Part shown: positions 47,703-56,069 of the stretch, piece after piece | How positions within the stretch are numbered: the stretch's first letter is position 1 | How the letters are laid out: every line of letters starts with the position of its first letter | From: Limimaricola cinnabarinus | GTDB lineage: Bacteria; Pseudomonadota; Alphaproteobacteria; Rhodobacterales; Rhodobacteraceae | DNA length: 62,706 nucleotides | Assembly (NCBI RefSeq): GCF_002723615.1 | Contig: NZ_KZ304967.1 | Coordinates: forward strand, 1 to 62,706 | Reading direction: 5' to 3' | Translations under genes and position numbers: made by a program | Notes under the pieces: generated by a model | What the model was told of the DNA's origin: nothing | Database searches by the model: none | What the model saw: the letters and a program-made list of their open reading frames with translations, nothing else

Positions 47703-48683
47703 ATGGCCGGGACATCGCAGCGCCCCGACGACATCGAGATCGCCCGGCAGGTGATCGCGGAGGAGGCCGCGGGCCTCGCCGCCCTGTCGCGCGGGCTCGA
47801 TGGCGGCTTCACCGCCGCGCTCGACGCGATCCGCGCCGCCCCTGGCCGGGTGATCGTCTCGGGCATGGGCAAATCGGGGCATGTCGCGCGCAAGATCGCC
47901 GCCACACTCGCCTCGACCGGCACCCCCGCCTCCTTCGTGCATCCGGCCGAAGCGAGCCATGGCGATCTCGGGATGATCTCGCGCGGCGACGTGGTTCTGG
48001 TGCTGTCGAATTCGGGCGAAACGCCGGAGCTGGCCGATCTCGTCGCCCATACGCGGCGATTCGGCATCCCGCTGATCGGCGTCGCGGCGCGGCGCGAGAG
48101 CACGCTGATGAAGCAGGCCGACATCGCCGTCATGCTGCCCGCCCAGCCCGAGGCCTGCGGCATCGGCGTGGTGCCCACCACCTCGACCACCATGACGCTG
48201 GCGCTGGGCGACGCGATCGCCATCGCGCTGATGCGCGGGCGCGGCTTCACGGCGGAGGATTTCCGCGCCTTCCACCCGGGCGGCAAGCTCGGCGCGCGGC
48301 TGGCGCGGGTGCGCGACCTGATGCACGGGCCGGCCGAGCTGCCGCTGGTCGCGCGCGACGCGCCGATGGCCGACACGCTCCTTGCGATCACCGGCGCAGG
48401 CTTCGGCGTGGTCGGGGTCACCGATGCGGATGGCGGCCTTGCGGGGATCGTCACCGATGGCGACCTGCGCCGCCACATGGAGGGGCTTCTCGATCACGTG
48501 GCGGGCGAGGTGATGACGCCCGCGCCGCGCACGATCCGCCCCGACGCGCTCGCCGCCGAGGCATTGGCGCAGATGAACGCGCGCAAGATCACCTGCCTCT
48601 TCGTCGTCGATGACGAGGACGCCGACCGCCGCCCCTTGGGCATCCTGCACATCCATGACTGCCTGCGCGCCGGCGTCGCCTGA
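47703..48683 (+). CDS. kdsD: Arabinose-5-phosphate isomerase (KpsF/GutQ/KdsD family)
   Basis: Interconverts ribulose 5-phosphate and arabinose 5-phosphate, the first step towards Kdo. The 326-residue protein has an SIS sugar isomerase domain (about 30-165: GRVIVSGMGKSGHVARKIAA, FVHPAEASHGDLGMI, LSNSGETPELADL) followed by two CBS domains (about 200-320). An in-frame ATG at 47679 would overlap the upstream gene. It leads the lptCAB cluster, as in many proteobacteria. Confidence 0.92.
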   Translation: MAGTSQRPDDIEIARQVIAEEAAGLAALSRGLDGGFTAALDAIRAAPGRVIVSGMGKSGHVARKIAATLASTGTPASFVHPAEASHGDLGMISRGDVVLVLSNSGETPELADLVAHTRRFGIPLIGVAARRESTLMKQADIAVMLPAQPEACGIGVVPTTSTTMTLALGDAIAIALMRGRGFTAEDFRAFHPGGKLGARLARVRDLMHGPAELPLVARDAPMADTLLAITGAGFGVVGVTDADGGLAGIVTDGDLRRHMEGLLDHVAGEVMTPAPRTIRPDALAAEALAQMNARKITCLFVVDDEDADRRPLGILHIHDCLRAGVA

Positions 48684-49289
48684 ATGCACGCGCGCGACAA
48701 CGCCTATTCGCGCTTCATCGGCCGCGCCAAGGTGCTTTTGCCGCTGGTCGGGCTGGTGCTGCTCTCGACGCTGTTTTTGATCGCGCGCAGCCCGCAGGGC
48801 ACCGGCGAGATCCCCTTTGCCGAGATCGAGGCGATCGCCCGCGAGCAGAGGGTCAGCGCGCCGCGATTCGCCGGCACCGCCGAGAACGGCGCCTCGATCG
48901 CGCTCGAGGCGGCGACGGTGCGGCCCGCCGCGCAGGGGCTTTACGAGATCGAGACCCCGACAGGGGTGATCGAAAGCCCCGAGGGCGCGCGGATCGAGAT
49001 GCGCGCCGCCACCGGCAAGATCGATGCGCAGGCGCGGCAGCTGCGGCTCGAAGGGCCGGTCACGGTCGTCTCCTCGCTGGGCTACCGCGCCGAGACGCCG
49101 ACGCTCACCGCCGATCTGGGCAGCGGCGGCGTGGTCTCCTCGGGCGAGATCGAGGTCGATGGCCCCTTCGGCCGGTTCAGCGCCGGCGGGATGCGCAGCG
49201 AGATGCCCGACGGCGAAGCGCCGCGCATGGTGTTCTCGAATGGCGTGCGGCTGCTATATGATCCCGCAAGCCAAGGAGAGAGCCGATGA
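48684..49289 (+). CDS. lptC: LPS export periplasmic protein LptC
   Basis: Bitopic component of the Lpt bridge that takes LPS from LptBFG and hands it to LptA. The 201-residue protein has one N-terminal membrane helix (AKVLLPLVGLVLLSTLFLIA, about 15-34) and a periplasmic beta-jellyroll rich in short strands. Its ATG directly follows the kdsD stop, and its stop overlaps lptA. Sequence conservation is low in this family; position supports the call. Confidence 0.9.
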   Translation: MHARDNAYSRFIGRAKVLLPLVGLVLLSTLFLIARSPQGTGEIPFAEIEAIAREQRVSAPRFAGTAENGASIALEAATVRPAAQGLYEIETPTGVIESPEGARIEMRAATGKIDAQARQLRLEGPVTVVSSLGYRAETPTLTADLGSGGVVSSGEIEVDGPFGRFSAGGMRSEMPDGEAPRMVFSNGVRLLYDPASQGESR

Positions 49290-49783
49290 TCCGCACCACC
49301 GCCCTTGCCATCATTCGTGCCGCCGTCATGGCCGGCCTGCTGCTGCCCGGCCTTGCCGCCGCGCAGACCCAGATGGCGCTGGGCGGGCTCACCGCCGACC
49401 CCGACGCGCCGGTGGAGATCACCGCCGAGAGCCTCGGCGTCGATCAGGCCACGGGCCGCGCCACCTTCGAGGGCGAGGTGCTGATCGGCCAGGGCGAGAT
49501 GAAGATCTCCGCCGACAAGGTCGAGGTGATCTATAACGACGCCACGGGCGAGATCGCCCGGCTCGAGGCGCAGGGCGGCGTCACCTTCGTCACCGCCACC
49601 GAGGCCGCCGAGGCGCAGGCCGCGGTCTACGACATCTCGGGCGGCACGCTGCTGCTCACCGGCGACGTGCTGCTGACCCAAGGGCGCACCGCGCTGTCCT
49701 CGCAGCGCATGGAGGTCGACCTCGCCGCCGGCACCGCACAGCTCACCGGCGGCGTGCGCAGCGTCATCGAGCCCGCGCAGTGA
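49286..49783 (+). CDS. lptA: LPS transport protein LptA
   Basis: The periplasmic beta-jellyroll bridge protein of LPS export. It has 165 residues: signal peptide (about 1-27, ending GLAAA) followed by the OstA-like repeats PVEITAESLGVDQATGRATF, EGEVLIGQGEMKISADKVEV and LLTGDVLLTQGRTALSSQRM. It overlaps lptC and lptB by 4 nt on each side. Confidence 0.93.
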   Translation: MIRTTALAIIRAAVMAGLLLPGLAAAQTQMALGGLTADPDAPVEITAESLGVDQATGRATFEGEVLIGQGEMKISADKVEVIYNDATGEIARLEAQGGVTFVTATEAAEAQAAVYDISGGTLLLTGDVLLTQGRTALSSQRMEVDLAAGTAQLTGGVRSVIEPAQ

Positions 49784-50556
49784 GCGACAGGGCAATGAGC
49801 GACAGGGCCTCTCTCGATCTCACGCCCGGCTCGGGCGGGCTGCGCGTCACCGGGCTGCGCAAGAGCTACCGCAAGCGCCCGGTGATCCGCGACGTGTCGC
49901 TGCATCTCGACCGCGGCGAGGTGGTGGCGCTCCTGGGCCCCAACGGCTCGGGCAAGACCACCTGTTTCTATTCCATCGCCGGCCTCGTGAGCCCCGAGGG
50001 CGGTCAGGTGACGATCGACGGGCGCGACGCGACGCTTCTGCCGATGTATCGCCGCGCCCGGCTCGGCATCGGTTACCTGCCGCAGGAGATGTCGGTGTTT
50101 CGCGGCCTCAATGTCGAGGACAACATCCTCGCCGTGCTGGAGATCGCCGAGCCCGACCGCACCTCGCGGCGCGAGCGGCTGGAAGAGCTGCTGTCGGATT
50201 TCTCGATCGCCCATCTGCGCCGCGCGCCGGCGCTGGCGCTTTCGGGCGGCGAGCGGCGCCGGGTCGAGATCGCCCGCTGCCTCGCCGCCAACCCGCGCTA
50301 CGTGCTGCTCGACGAGCCCTTCGCAGGCGTCGATCCGATCGCCGTGGGCGACATCCGCGATCTCGTCGCGGCGCTCAAGACGCGGGGGCTGGGCGTGCTG
50401 ATCACCGATCACAACGTGCGCGAGACGCTCGGCATCGTCGACCGCGCCTACATCCTGCATGACGGCCACGTGCTGATGTCGGGCACCACCGAGGAGGTGG
50501 TGCGCGACGAGAACGTGCGCCGCGTCTATCTCGGCCAGGGCTTCCGCATCGGCTGA
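49780..50556 (+). CDS. lptB: LPS export ABC transporter ATP-binding protein LptB
   Basis: The ATPase that powers LPS extraction by LptFG. It has 258 residues: Walker A LLGPNGSGKTTCF, Q-loop YLPQEMSVFRGLNVEDNI, signature LALSGGERRRVEIAR, Walker B VLLDEPFAGVDP and the switch histidine in ITDHNVRETL. The GTG start overlaps lptA. A 15-nt in-frame duplication offers a second start (ATG 49795), giving MSDRAMSDRA. Confidence 0.96.
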   Translation: MSDRAMSDRASLDLTPGSGGLRVTGLRKSYRKRPVIRDVSLHLDRGEVVALLGPNGSGKTTCFYSIAGLVSPEGGQVTIDGRDATLLPMYRRARLGIGYLPQEMSVFRGLNVEDNILAVLEIAEPDRTSRRERLEELLSDFSIAHLRRAPALALSGGERRRVEIARCLAANPRYVLLDEPFAGVDPIAVGDIRDLVAALKTRGLGVLITDHNVRETLGIVDRAYILHDGHVLMSGTTEEVVRDENVRRVYLGQGFRIG

Positions 50557-50807
50557 TCGCGCCGCGCCGCCGCCGCAACGGCGCGACAACGGCGGCGTTG
50601 ACAAGCGGGGGGACGATCGGGCGAGATGGGACTCGATGACGCAGACCGCCCATTCTCTTCCACGGTACCGGACAGCTCCGGCAAGACGGGCCGGGCCGCC
50701 GCCGGAGCGGTGCGAGGCTGCCCATCCCCACCCCCCGTCGGCCCGGACGCGCCGCAGGCCACGCGCCTGCGCCGCCGCGCCGCGCCGCGTCCTTGAAGGA
50801 GACGTCC

Positions 50808-51383
50808 ATGCGCTACCAGATCACCGGCAAGCAGATCGAGATCGGCGAGGCGCTGCAGACCCATGTGCAGACCGAACTGGGCAGCACGGTGGGCAAGTAT
50901 GCCGGCCGCCCGACCGATGCCAACGTGGTGTTCTCTCGCTCGGGCCACGAGCATGTCTGCGAGGCCGTGGTGCATTTGTCGACCGGGCTCACCGCCCAGG
51001 CCACGGGGCGCGCCAACGAGATCTATGCCGCCTTCGAGACCTGCTGCGAAAAGATGGACAAGCAGCTCAGGCGCTACAAGCGCCGGCTGAAGGACCACCA
51101 CAAGGCGCGCACGAACCCGGTTGAACAATCCCTCGCGGGCTCCTATATCCTCGCCGCGTCAGGAGACAACGAAGAGACCGAGCAGGACAGCCTCGCCCCG
51201 ATGATCGTCGCCGAGATGGAATCGAAGATTCCCGAGCTTTCGGTGGGTGAGGCGGTGATGCAACTTGAGCTGGCGGATGCGCCGGTGCTGGTGTTCCGCA
51301 ACGAGAAGCATAGTGGGATCAACGTCGTCTACAAACGCGACGACGGCAATTTCGGGTGGATCGACCCGCGCAACATCGGCTAG
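50808..51383 (+). CDS. hpf: Ribosome hibernation promoting factor, long form
   Basis: Stalls and dimerises ribosomes in starved cells. The 191-residue protein has an N-terminal YfiA/HPF domain (about 1-105: RYQITGKQIEIGEALQTHVQ, VVFSRSGHEH), a linker, and the C-terminal dimerisation domain (about 130-190: LSVGEAVMQLELADAPVLVF, GNFGWIDPRNIG). GAAGGAGA precedes the ATG. In many proteobacteria rpoN sits between lptB and hpf; here a 251-nt gap without a gene replaces it. Confidence 0.95.
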   Translation: MRYQITGKQIEIGEALQTHVQTELGSTVGKYAGRPTDANVVFSRSGHEHVCEAVVHLSTGLTAQATGRANEIYAAFETCCEKMDKQLRRYKRRLKDHHKARTNPVEQSLAGSYILAASGDNEETEQDSLAPMIVAEMESKIPELSVGEAVMQLELADAPVLVFRNEKHSGINVVYKRDDGNFGWIDPRNIG

Positions 51384-51438
51384 GAGAGCGCCAGATCCCG
51401 GCTCTCCGAGCCCGCCTCGCAGACAGGGAACCCCCCAA

Positions 51439-51903
51439 ATGCAGATTTCCGAGATCCTTCCGGTGGACGGCGTGAAGATGCTGTCCTCGACCAGCTCCAA
51501 GAAACGCCTGTTCCAGGACCTGGGGGATCTGGCCGAAAGCTGCTACGGGCTCACCCCGGCGCGGGTGGTCGAGGCCCTGCTCGAACGCGAAGGGCTCGGC
51601 CCCACCGGCGTCGGCCACGGCGTCGCCCTGCCGCATGCGCGGCTCGAAGGGGTCGAGCGGGTGCGCGGCCTGTTCATCCGTCTCGAGAAGCCGCTCGAAT
51701 TCGATTCGATCGACCGTCAGCCGGTGGATCTCGTCTTCTGCCTGCTCGCCCCCGGCGGCAGCGGCGTCGAGCATCTCAAGGCGCTGGCGCTGGTGTCGCG
51801 CACGCTGCGCGACGCCGCGACCTGCCAGAAGCTGCGCGCCAATGCCGATGCGGGCACGCTCCACGCGATCCTGACCGAAGGCCCGGCGATCCAGGCGGCC
51901 TGA
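51439..51903 (+). CDS. ptsN: PTS IIA-like nitrogen regulatory protein
   Basis: A 154-residue EIIA-Ntr protein, phosphorylated on the active histidine in GVGHGVALPHARLEGVERV. It regulates nitrogen, carbon and potassium functions by phospho-state rather than transport. The context hpf-ptsN is conserved in alphaproteobacteria. A hairpin overlaps its stop codon and lies against the convergent sulfotransferase gene. Confidence 0.95.
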   Translation: MQISEILPVDGVKMLSSTSSKKRLFQDLGDLAESCYGLTPARVVEALLEREGLGPTGVGHGVALPHARLEGVERVRGLFIRLEKPLEFDSIDRQPVDLVFCLLAPGGSGVEHLKALALVSRTLRDAATCQKLRANADAGTLHAILTEGPAIQAA

Positions 51904-51912
51904 GCGCCGCCT
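51893..51912. terminator. Hairpin at the ptsN/sulfotransferase junction
   Basis: A 7-bp stem AGGCGGC / GCCGCCT with a 6-nt loop spans the ptsN stop codon and touches the stop of the convergent gene. Without a T-run it is at best a weak terminator. Confidence 0.35.
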
Positions 51913-53342
51913 CAGCCCGCGCCATTCGCGGTTGCGCGCCAATCCCCGAAGCCGAATCGCGCATAGTCGCGGGCATAGATGGCGCGCACCGCCGCCTCGA
52001 TCCGCGCGTCATAGATGGCGTCGAGCGCCGCCTCATGCGGCTCCGGCGCGGGTGCCCATGGCAGCGGCGTCAGCCCCGCGCGCTCGGCCAGGGCAGGCAG
52101 CTCATGCGCCAGATCCGTCTCGCGCAGGATCGCGTCGGGGCATTCGAACTCGGCGATGCCCTGCAACAGCGCCCGCTGGCTGGCCCAGGCGGCATCGACG
52201 CGAATCGCCGTCTGGCCGCCGAGATTGGCCTTCACGAAGGCGATGAAGGCCATGAAGGCGGCGCGGTGGCGCGCCGGGTCCGGGTCGGGGCCATTGGCCT
52301 CGGCCGAGATCGGCAACTCGTGGCGCTGGCGCAGCGTCTCGCGGATCTGCACGAAGCTGCCCGGCCCGCGCGCGAGGATGCGCTCGCAGAAGGCGGCGTG
52401 CAGCCGCGCCACCGGGTGGCGCAGCACCGCGAAGCTGCGATGGCCGGGATGCGCCGCCTGCCATTCGCGCAGCGTCTTCTGGGTGAACCCCTCCAGCACC
52501 GGCGCGCCGTCGAGCGCCCCGAGCCAGTCGCGCAGCGCCGCCTCCGGCCCCGATTTCAGCGGCAGGCAGAGCAGCCCGGCGCGCGCGGGCGCGAGATAGC
52601 TCGGCACCATCGGCCCGCGCCGCGGCTCGAAATTGGGGGTGCGGCCAAGATCGAAGCGGTCGATCCGCGCCAGCGCGGCGCGCATCTCGTCGAAATTCTC
52701 GACCTTCTCGGACAGGCTCTCGGGGTTCTGCTTCTTGAGCTTGCGGTCGAGCGCCGCGAGCCGCGCCTCGACGCCGAGCCACGCGGCCAGCCCGTTGAGC
52801 ACGTCGAGATCCTGCAGATCCTCGTAATCGAGGTAGAATGCCGTCTGCCCACCGCGCTGCAGCGCCCCCATGATGCGCAGCTGCGCCTGTTGCAGCCGGG
52901 CCAGGTGCCGCTCGAAGCCGGTGGCGTCGAAGGCGATGCGCTCGGCGCGCTGGTGGCGCGCATCGGTGAGCTTCCACTGCCCCGTCGCCGCGGCGATGCG
53001 GTGGCTGACATAGGAATCGGCGGGGTTGCGGGTCAGCACGATCTTGGCGATGCGCGGCTCGGCCATGAGCGGCTCGAACAGGCGCGGGTCGTGATCGCCG
53101 AAATAGCGAAACCCGTTGAGCCCCGGCGCGGCGCGCAGCCGCTCCAGCAGATCCAGCGGTGCTGCGTCGCGTTCGGCGCGCGTCACGCCGAGAATCGGCG
53201 CGTCCTTGGGCGTGCCGATGAAATGCGGGTTGAACGCCTCGCCATGGCAGCGCACCCCCTCCAGCGCGTTGAGGTTGCTTTCGAGGAAGTTCGAGCCGGT
53301 GCGCATTTCTGCAAGCACCACGAAGCTGTCGAAATCAGGCAT
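51912..53342 (-). CDS. Sulfotransferase-like protein with two sulfotransferase-related modules
   Basis: A 476-residue soluble protein. The first module (about 1-235) has the PAPS 5'-phosphosulfate loop FVVLAEMRTGSNFLESNL and the 3'-phosphate motif KIVLTRNPADSYVSH, resembling NodH/Stf0-type enzymes. A second module (about 245-470) shows LLCLPLKSGPEAALRDWL, which lacks a clear phosphosulfate loop, and FAVLRHPVARLHAAFCERIL like a 3'-phosphate motif. It is the last gene of the glycan operon, overlapping the GT14 gene by 8 nt. It likely sulfates the polysaccharide made by its neighbours; the acceptor is unknown. Confidence 0.82.
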   Translation of the reverse strand: MPDFDSFVVLAEMRTGSNFLESNLNALEGVRCHGEAFNPHFIGTPKDAPILGVTRAERDAAPLDLLERLRAAPGLNGFRYFGDHDPRLFEPLMAEPRIAKIVLTRNPADSYVSHRIAAATGQWKLTDARHQRAERIAFDATGFERHLARLQQAQLRIMGALQRGGQTAFYLDYEDLQDLDVLNGLAAWLGVEARLAALDRKLKKQNPESLSEKVENFDEMRAALARIDRFDLGRTPNFEPRRGPMVPSYLAPARAGLLCLPLKSGPEAALRDWLGALDGAPVLEGFTQKTLREWQAAHPGHRSFAVLRHPVARLHAAFCERILARGPGSFVQIRETLRQRHELPISAEANGPDPDPARHRAAFMAFIAFVKANLGGQTAIRVDAAWASQRALLQGIAEFECPDAILRETDLAHELPALAERAGLTPLPWAPAPEPHEAALDAIYDARIEAAVRAIYARDYARFGFGDWRATANGAG

Positions 53343-55041
53343 GGGGGCGGCTCACCAGATAGGGTTTGGGCGCGGCGCGGCGCGGGCGGGGGTTCGGGTC
53401 GGCGGGGATGTCGCCGGTGAGATAAGGGTGCATGCCCTGGTTGCGCATTTCCTGCAGGAAACGCCCGAACCCGTCGAGCGGCAGGCGCGCGGGCGGCGTG
53501 GGCAGCGGCCCCGCCTGCCCCGGCGCGATATCGGCCAGCATCTGCGCCAGCGCCTCCTCGGGCGCTTCGAGAAACTCGGCCAGCGTCCAGATCCTTATCC
53601 GCGCCTTGGCATGGGGCGAGCGCAGCGCGCCCAGATGGTCGGCCTCGGCCTCTTGCAGCCGTGCGGCCACGTCGCGCAGATCGGCCACGGTGCGGCCCGA
53701 GCGAAACAGCGGCACCGCCCAGGCCCCCGAGATGACGCCGATCCGCGCATTGGGGTCCTTGGCGATGTCCCAGCTGACATGCTGGCTGTCACGCGGGCCG
53801 AACTGGAACACCTGCCGCGCGCCGCGGCCGTTCCAGATCAGGTTGGTCAGGAAGCGCCGGGCGTCGTGGTCGCGCAAGGCCGCATGGTTCGACATCGCCC
53901 CGCGCCACAGCGCGGCCCCGCCCTCGAATTCGGCCCCCTCGGGCGCGAAGAGATGGCCATGCACGGTGGCGCCGCTGGCGGCGGCGAACCAGGCTTCGAA
54001 CCCCTCGTGAAGCTCGGCAAAGCCTTCGAGCACGCCGTAGGGCGCGGCGGTGAAGCCGTTTTCCCAGCCCTCGTTGGGCAGGCGGCTTTGCATGTAGAGC
54101 CCGGCGCGCCCGCGCACCCGCCGCTCGGTCGCGGCGGCAAAGACCCGGTCGATCCGCGCCGGCGCGGGCTCCGCGTCCTGCGCCGGATGCCCGCCCGCCG
54201 CCATCTGCGCATAGATCGCCTGCGCCCGCGGCCAGATCTTGCGCGCCACGAAGCAGTCCGAGCGGCGCAGCAAGGCGAGGTGATCGTCGTAGAACAGGTG
54301 CGGCTTGCCCTGGAAATCGAACTTGGCCATGGTCAGCGACCGGCTCTCGATCCGGTTCGACCAGCGCCGCGCGAGGCTCTGGAAATAGCTTTCATCGGGA
54401 ATCCAGACGCGCCTGAAATAGCGGTCGAGCGCGGGGCGCTGCGGGTCCGACAGGATCGCCTCCAGCGTCGCGCGCCTCAGGCACCACCATTGCGAGCCCA
54501 TATGCGGCACGAGCCCCTCGGGCAGGCGCCGCCGCATGCCGAGCCGCCGCTGCAGCGCGACATAGCGGTCGAAGGCCCAGCGCTGGCGCTTCCAGGAAAA
54601 GGGAAAGCGCAGGGTGAAACGCTCCTCCGACAGCCCGCCCACGGTCCATGGCACGTCGGCGACGCAGGCGCTTTCGATGAAATCGGTGTCGCGCCGGGCA
54701 GCGAGATAGGCTTTCAGCTCGGAGACGGGGCGCAGCGGCACGCAGGAGCCCGAGGCGAGATAGACATGCTCGACCTCATCGAAGCGGTCGAGCATCATCC
54801 GCGCGCCCGCCTGCGTCGCCGCGACGATGCCCCAGCCGCCCCATTCGCAGCGGTGCCGCTCGCAAAACAGTACCCGGTCGGAGATGTCGTCGAAGCCCGC
54901 GCGAAACCGTTCGAACCGCGCGCGGCGCATGGCGCTGTCGACATGCACCACCACCGGGCAGCCCGAGCCCGCCCAGTGCCGGATCACCTCCGTCGCGCGG
55001 CCCAGCGCGTTGTGCACGAGGATCACGACGCCGAGGCTCAT
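53335..55041 (-). CDS. GT14-like glycosyltransferase with C-terminal DUF5928-type domain
   Basis: A 568-residue cytoplasmic protein. Residues about 1-270 resemble the core-2/I-branching beta-1,6-GlcNAc-transferase (GT14) fold: LGVVILVHNALGRATEVIRH, VYLASGSCVPLRPVSELKAY, FIESACVADVPWTVGG and PHMGSQWWCLRRATLEAIL. Residues about 290-568 form a second, Trp-rich domain seen in Rhodobacterales proteins and, to my memory, annotated DUF5928. It has no signal peptide. It overlaps both neighbours, and its probable role is branching or decorating a surface glycan. Confidence 0.82.
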   Translation of the reverse strand: MSLGVVILVHNALGRATEVIRHWAGSGCPVVVHVDSAMRRARFERFRAGFDDISDRVLFCERHRCEWGGWGIVAATQAGARMMLDRFDEVEHVYLASGSCVPLRPVSELKAYLAARRDTDFIESACVADVPWTVGGLSEERFTLRFPFSWKRQRWAFDRYVALQRRLGMRRRLPEGLVPHMGSQWWCLRRATLEAILSDPQRPALDRYFRRVWIPDESYFQSLARRWSNRIESRSLTMAKFDFQGKPHLFYDDHLALLRRSDCFVARKIWPRAQAIYAQMAAGGHPAQDAEPAPARIDRVFAAATERRVRGRAGLYMQSRLPNEGWENGFTAAPYGVLEGFAELHEGFEAWFAAASGATVHGHLFAPEGAEFEGGAALWRGAMSNHAALRDHDARRFLTNLIWNGRGARQVFQFGPRDSQHVSWDIAKDPNARIGVISGAWAVPLFRSGRTVADLRDVAARLQEAEADHLGALRSPHAKARIRIWTLAEFLEAPEEALAQMLADIAPGQAGPLPTPPARLPLDGFGRFLQEMRNQGMHPYLTGDIPADPNPRPRRAAPKPYLVSRPHA

Positions 55042-56069
55042 GCCCAGTTGCCCCGGGACATCAGCCCCAGCACCTCCAATTGCCGCCAGTTGATGTATCT
55101 TTCGCTCCATCGGCACCACAATTCGGGCTCCGCCTCCAGACCGGCGGCATAGGCCTTGTATTCGGCGCTTGCGGCGTAATGTTGACGCCGCTGCAGCTCT
55201 TCGCGGGCCTTGTCCGAGAAGCTGTCGAGAAACTTGGTGTGCAGCAGCAGGCCGGAGGTCTTCTCGCCCCCCCATTCGTCATAGACGAAGTTGAGCCCGC
55301 GCGGCAGCAGCATGTGGGTCGAGCTGACATAGGTGTAGCGGCGGTCCCATTTGACCAGCGGGATCTTGTTGAGCGCGGGCGCGCGCCAGGGCGCGTCGGC
55401 AAAGAACATCCGCGCCCGCGGCCCGCCCTGGATCCACAGATTGCCGTAGCGGTGATTGCGCGAGATGCTGTAATTGCCCGGATCGAACCAGCAGGCGATC
55501 TCGAGCGGATCGCCGCCCGGCGCGAAGGGCTGCGCGCCGATCGGCCCCTTGGGGTAGAGATCGAGCAGCATCGCGCCGAAGCTGCGGATCGAGGAGGCGT
55601 CGAGCCAGTCGGTCAGCGCCTTCAGGGGCCGGGTGTCGCAAAACGGATAGACCAGCAGCTCGTCGGGATCGACGGTCAGGCACCAATGGCCATGGCCATG
55701 CCGCCGCAGCAGCCAGTTCATCCAGTCCATGCCGAAGCGCGCGCGCTTGTAGCTCGCCTCGCTGCGCCACAGCGACACGTCGGGCTGCTCGGCCAGAAGC
55801 TCCGCCCCGCCATCATCGCTGCCATTGTCGACCACGAGGAAATGCGCGACGCCCATCTCGCGGTAATGGGCGAGGAAATGCGGCAGCCGGGCGGCCTCGT
55901 TGCGCAGCGTGGTGAAGACGAGGATATCGGCCGGGCGCAGCCGCGCCGTGCGATCGACGACGCAGCCCAGCTCGCGCCGCTTGCGCAGCGCCCGCAGCCG
56001 CCACCGCTTGCGTTGCAGCCTGAGCCGGTATGTCTGCCAAGCCTTCAAGCGTGCTTTCCCCCCGGCCAT
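55038..56069 (-). CDS. Glycosyltransferase family 2 protein (GT92/Glyco_tranf_2_4-like)
   Basis: A 343-residue protein with a basic N-terminus (KARLKAWQTYRLRLQRKRWR). The GT-A core follows: DILVFTTLRNEAARLPHFLA, AHFLVVDNGSDDGGAELLAE, and the metal-binding HWCLTVDPDELLVYPF. RNEAARLPHFL and DPDELLVYP are typical of the Glyco_tranf_2_4 group. ATG 56069 overlaps the stop of the GT4 gene; the stop overlaps the GT14 gene. Donor and acceptor are unknown. Confidence 0.87.
   Translation of the reverse strand: MAGGKARLKAWQTYRLRLQRKRWRLRALRKRRELGCVVDRTARLRPADILVFTTLRNEAARLPHFLAHYREMGVAHFLVVDNGSDDGGAELLAEQPDVSLWRSEASYKRARFGMDWMNWLLRRHGHGHWCLTVDPDELLVYPFCDTRPLKALTDWLDASSIRSFGAMLLDLYPKGPIGAQPFAPGGDPLEIACWFDPGNYSISRNHRYGNLWIQGGPRARMFFADAPWRAPALNKIPLVKWDRRYTYVSSTHMLLPRGLNFVYDEWGGEKTSGLLLHTKFLDSFSDKAREELQRRQHYAASAEYKAYAAGLEAEPELWCRWSERYINWRQLEVLGLMSRGNWA

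Noticed and set aside
50636-51124. Extra gene spanning the lptB-hpf gap (possible rpoN remnant)
   Set aside because: The translation is Arg/Pro/Ala-rich with no sigma-54 motif, and it runs out of frame through hpf.
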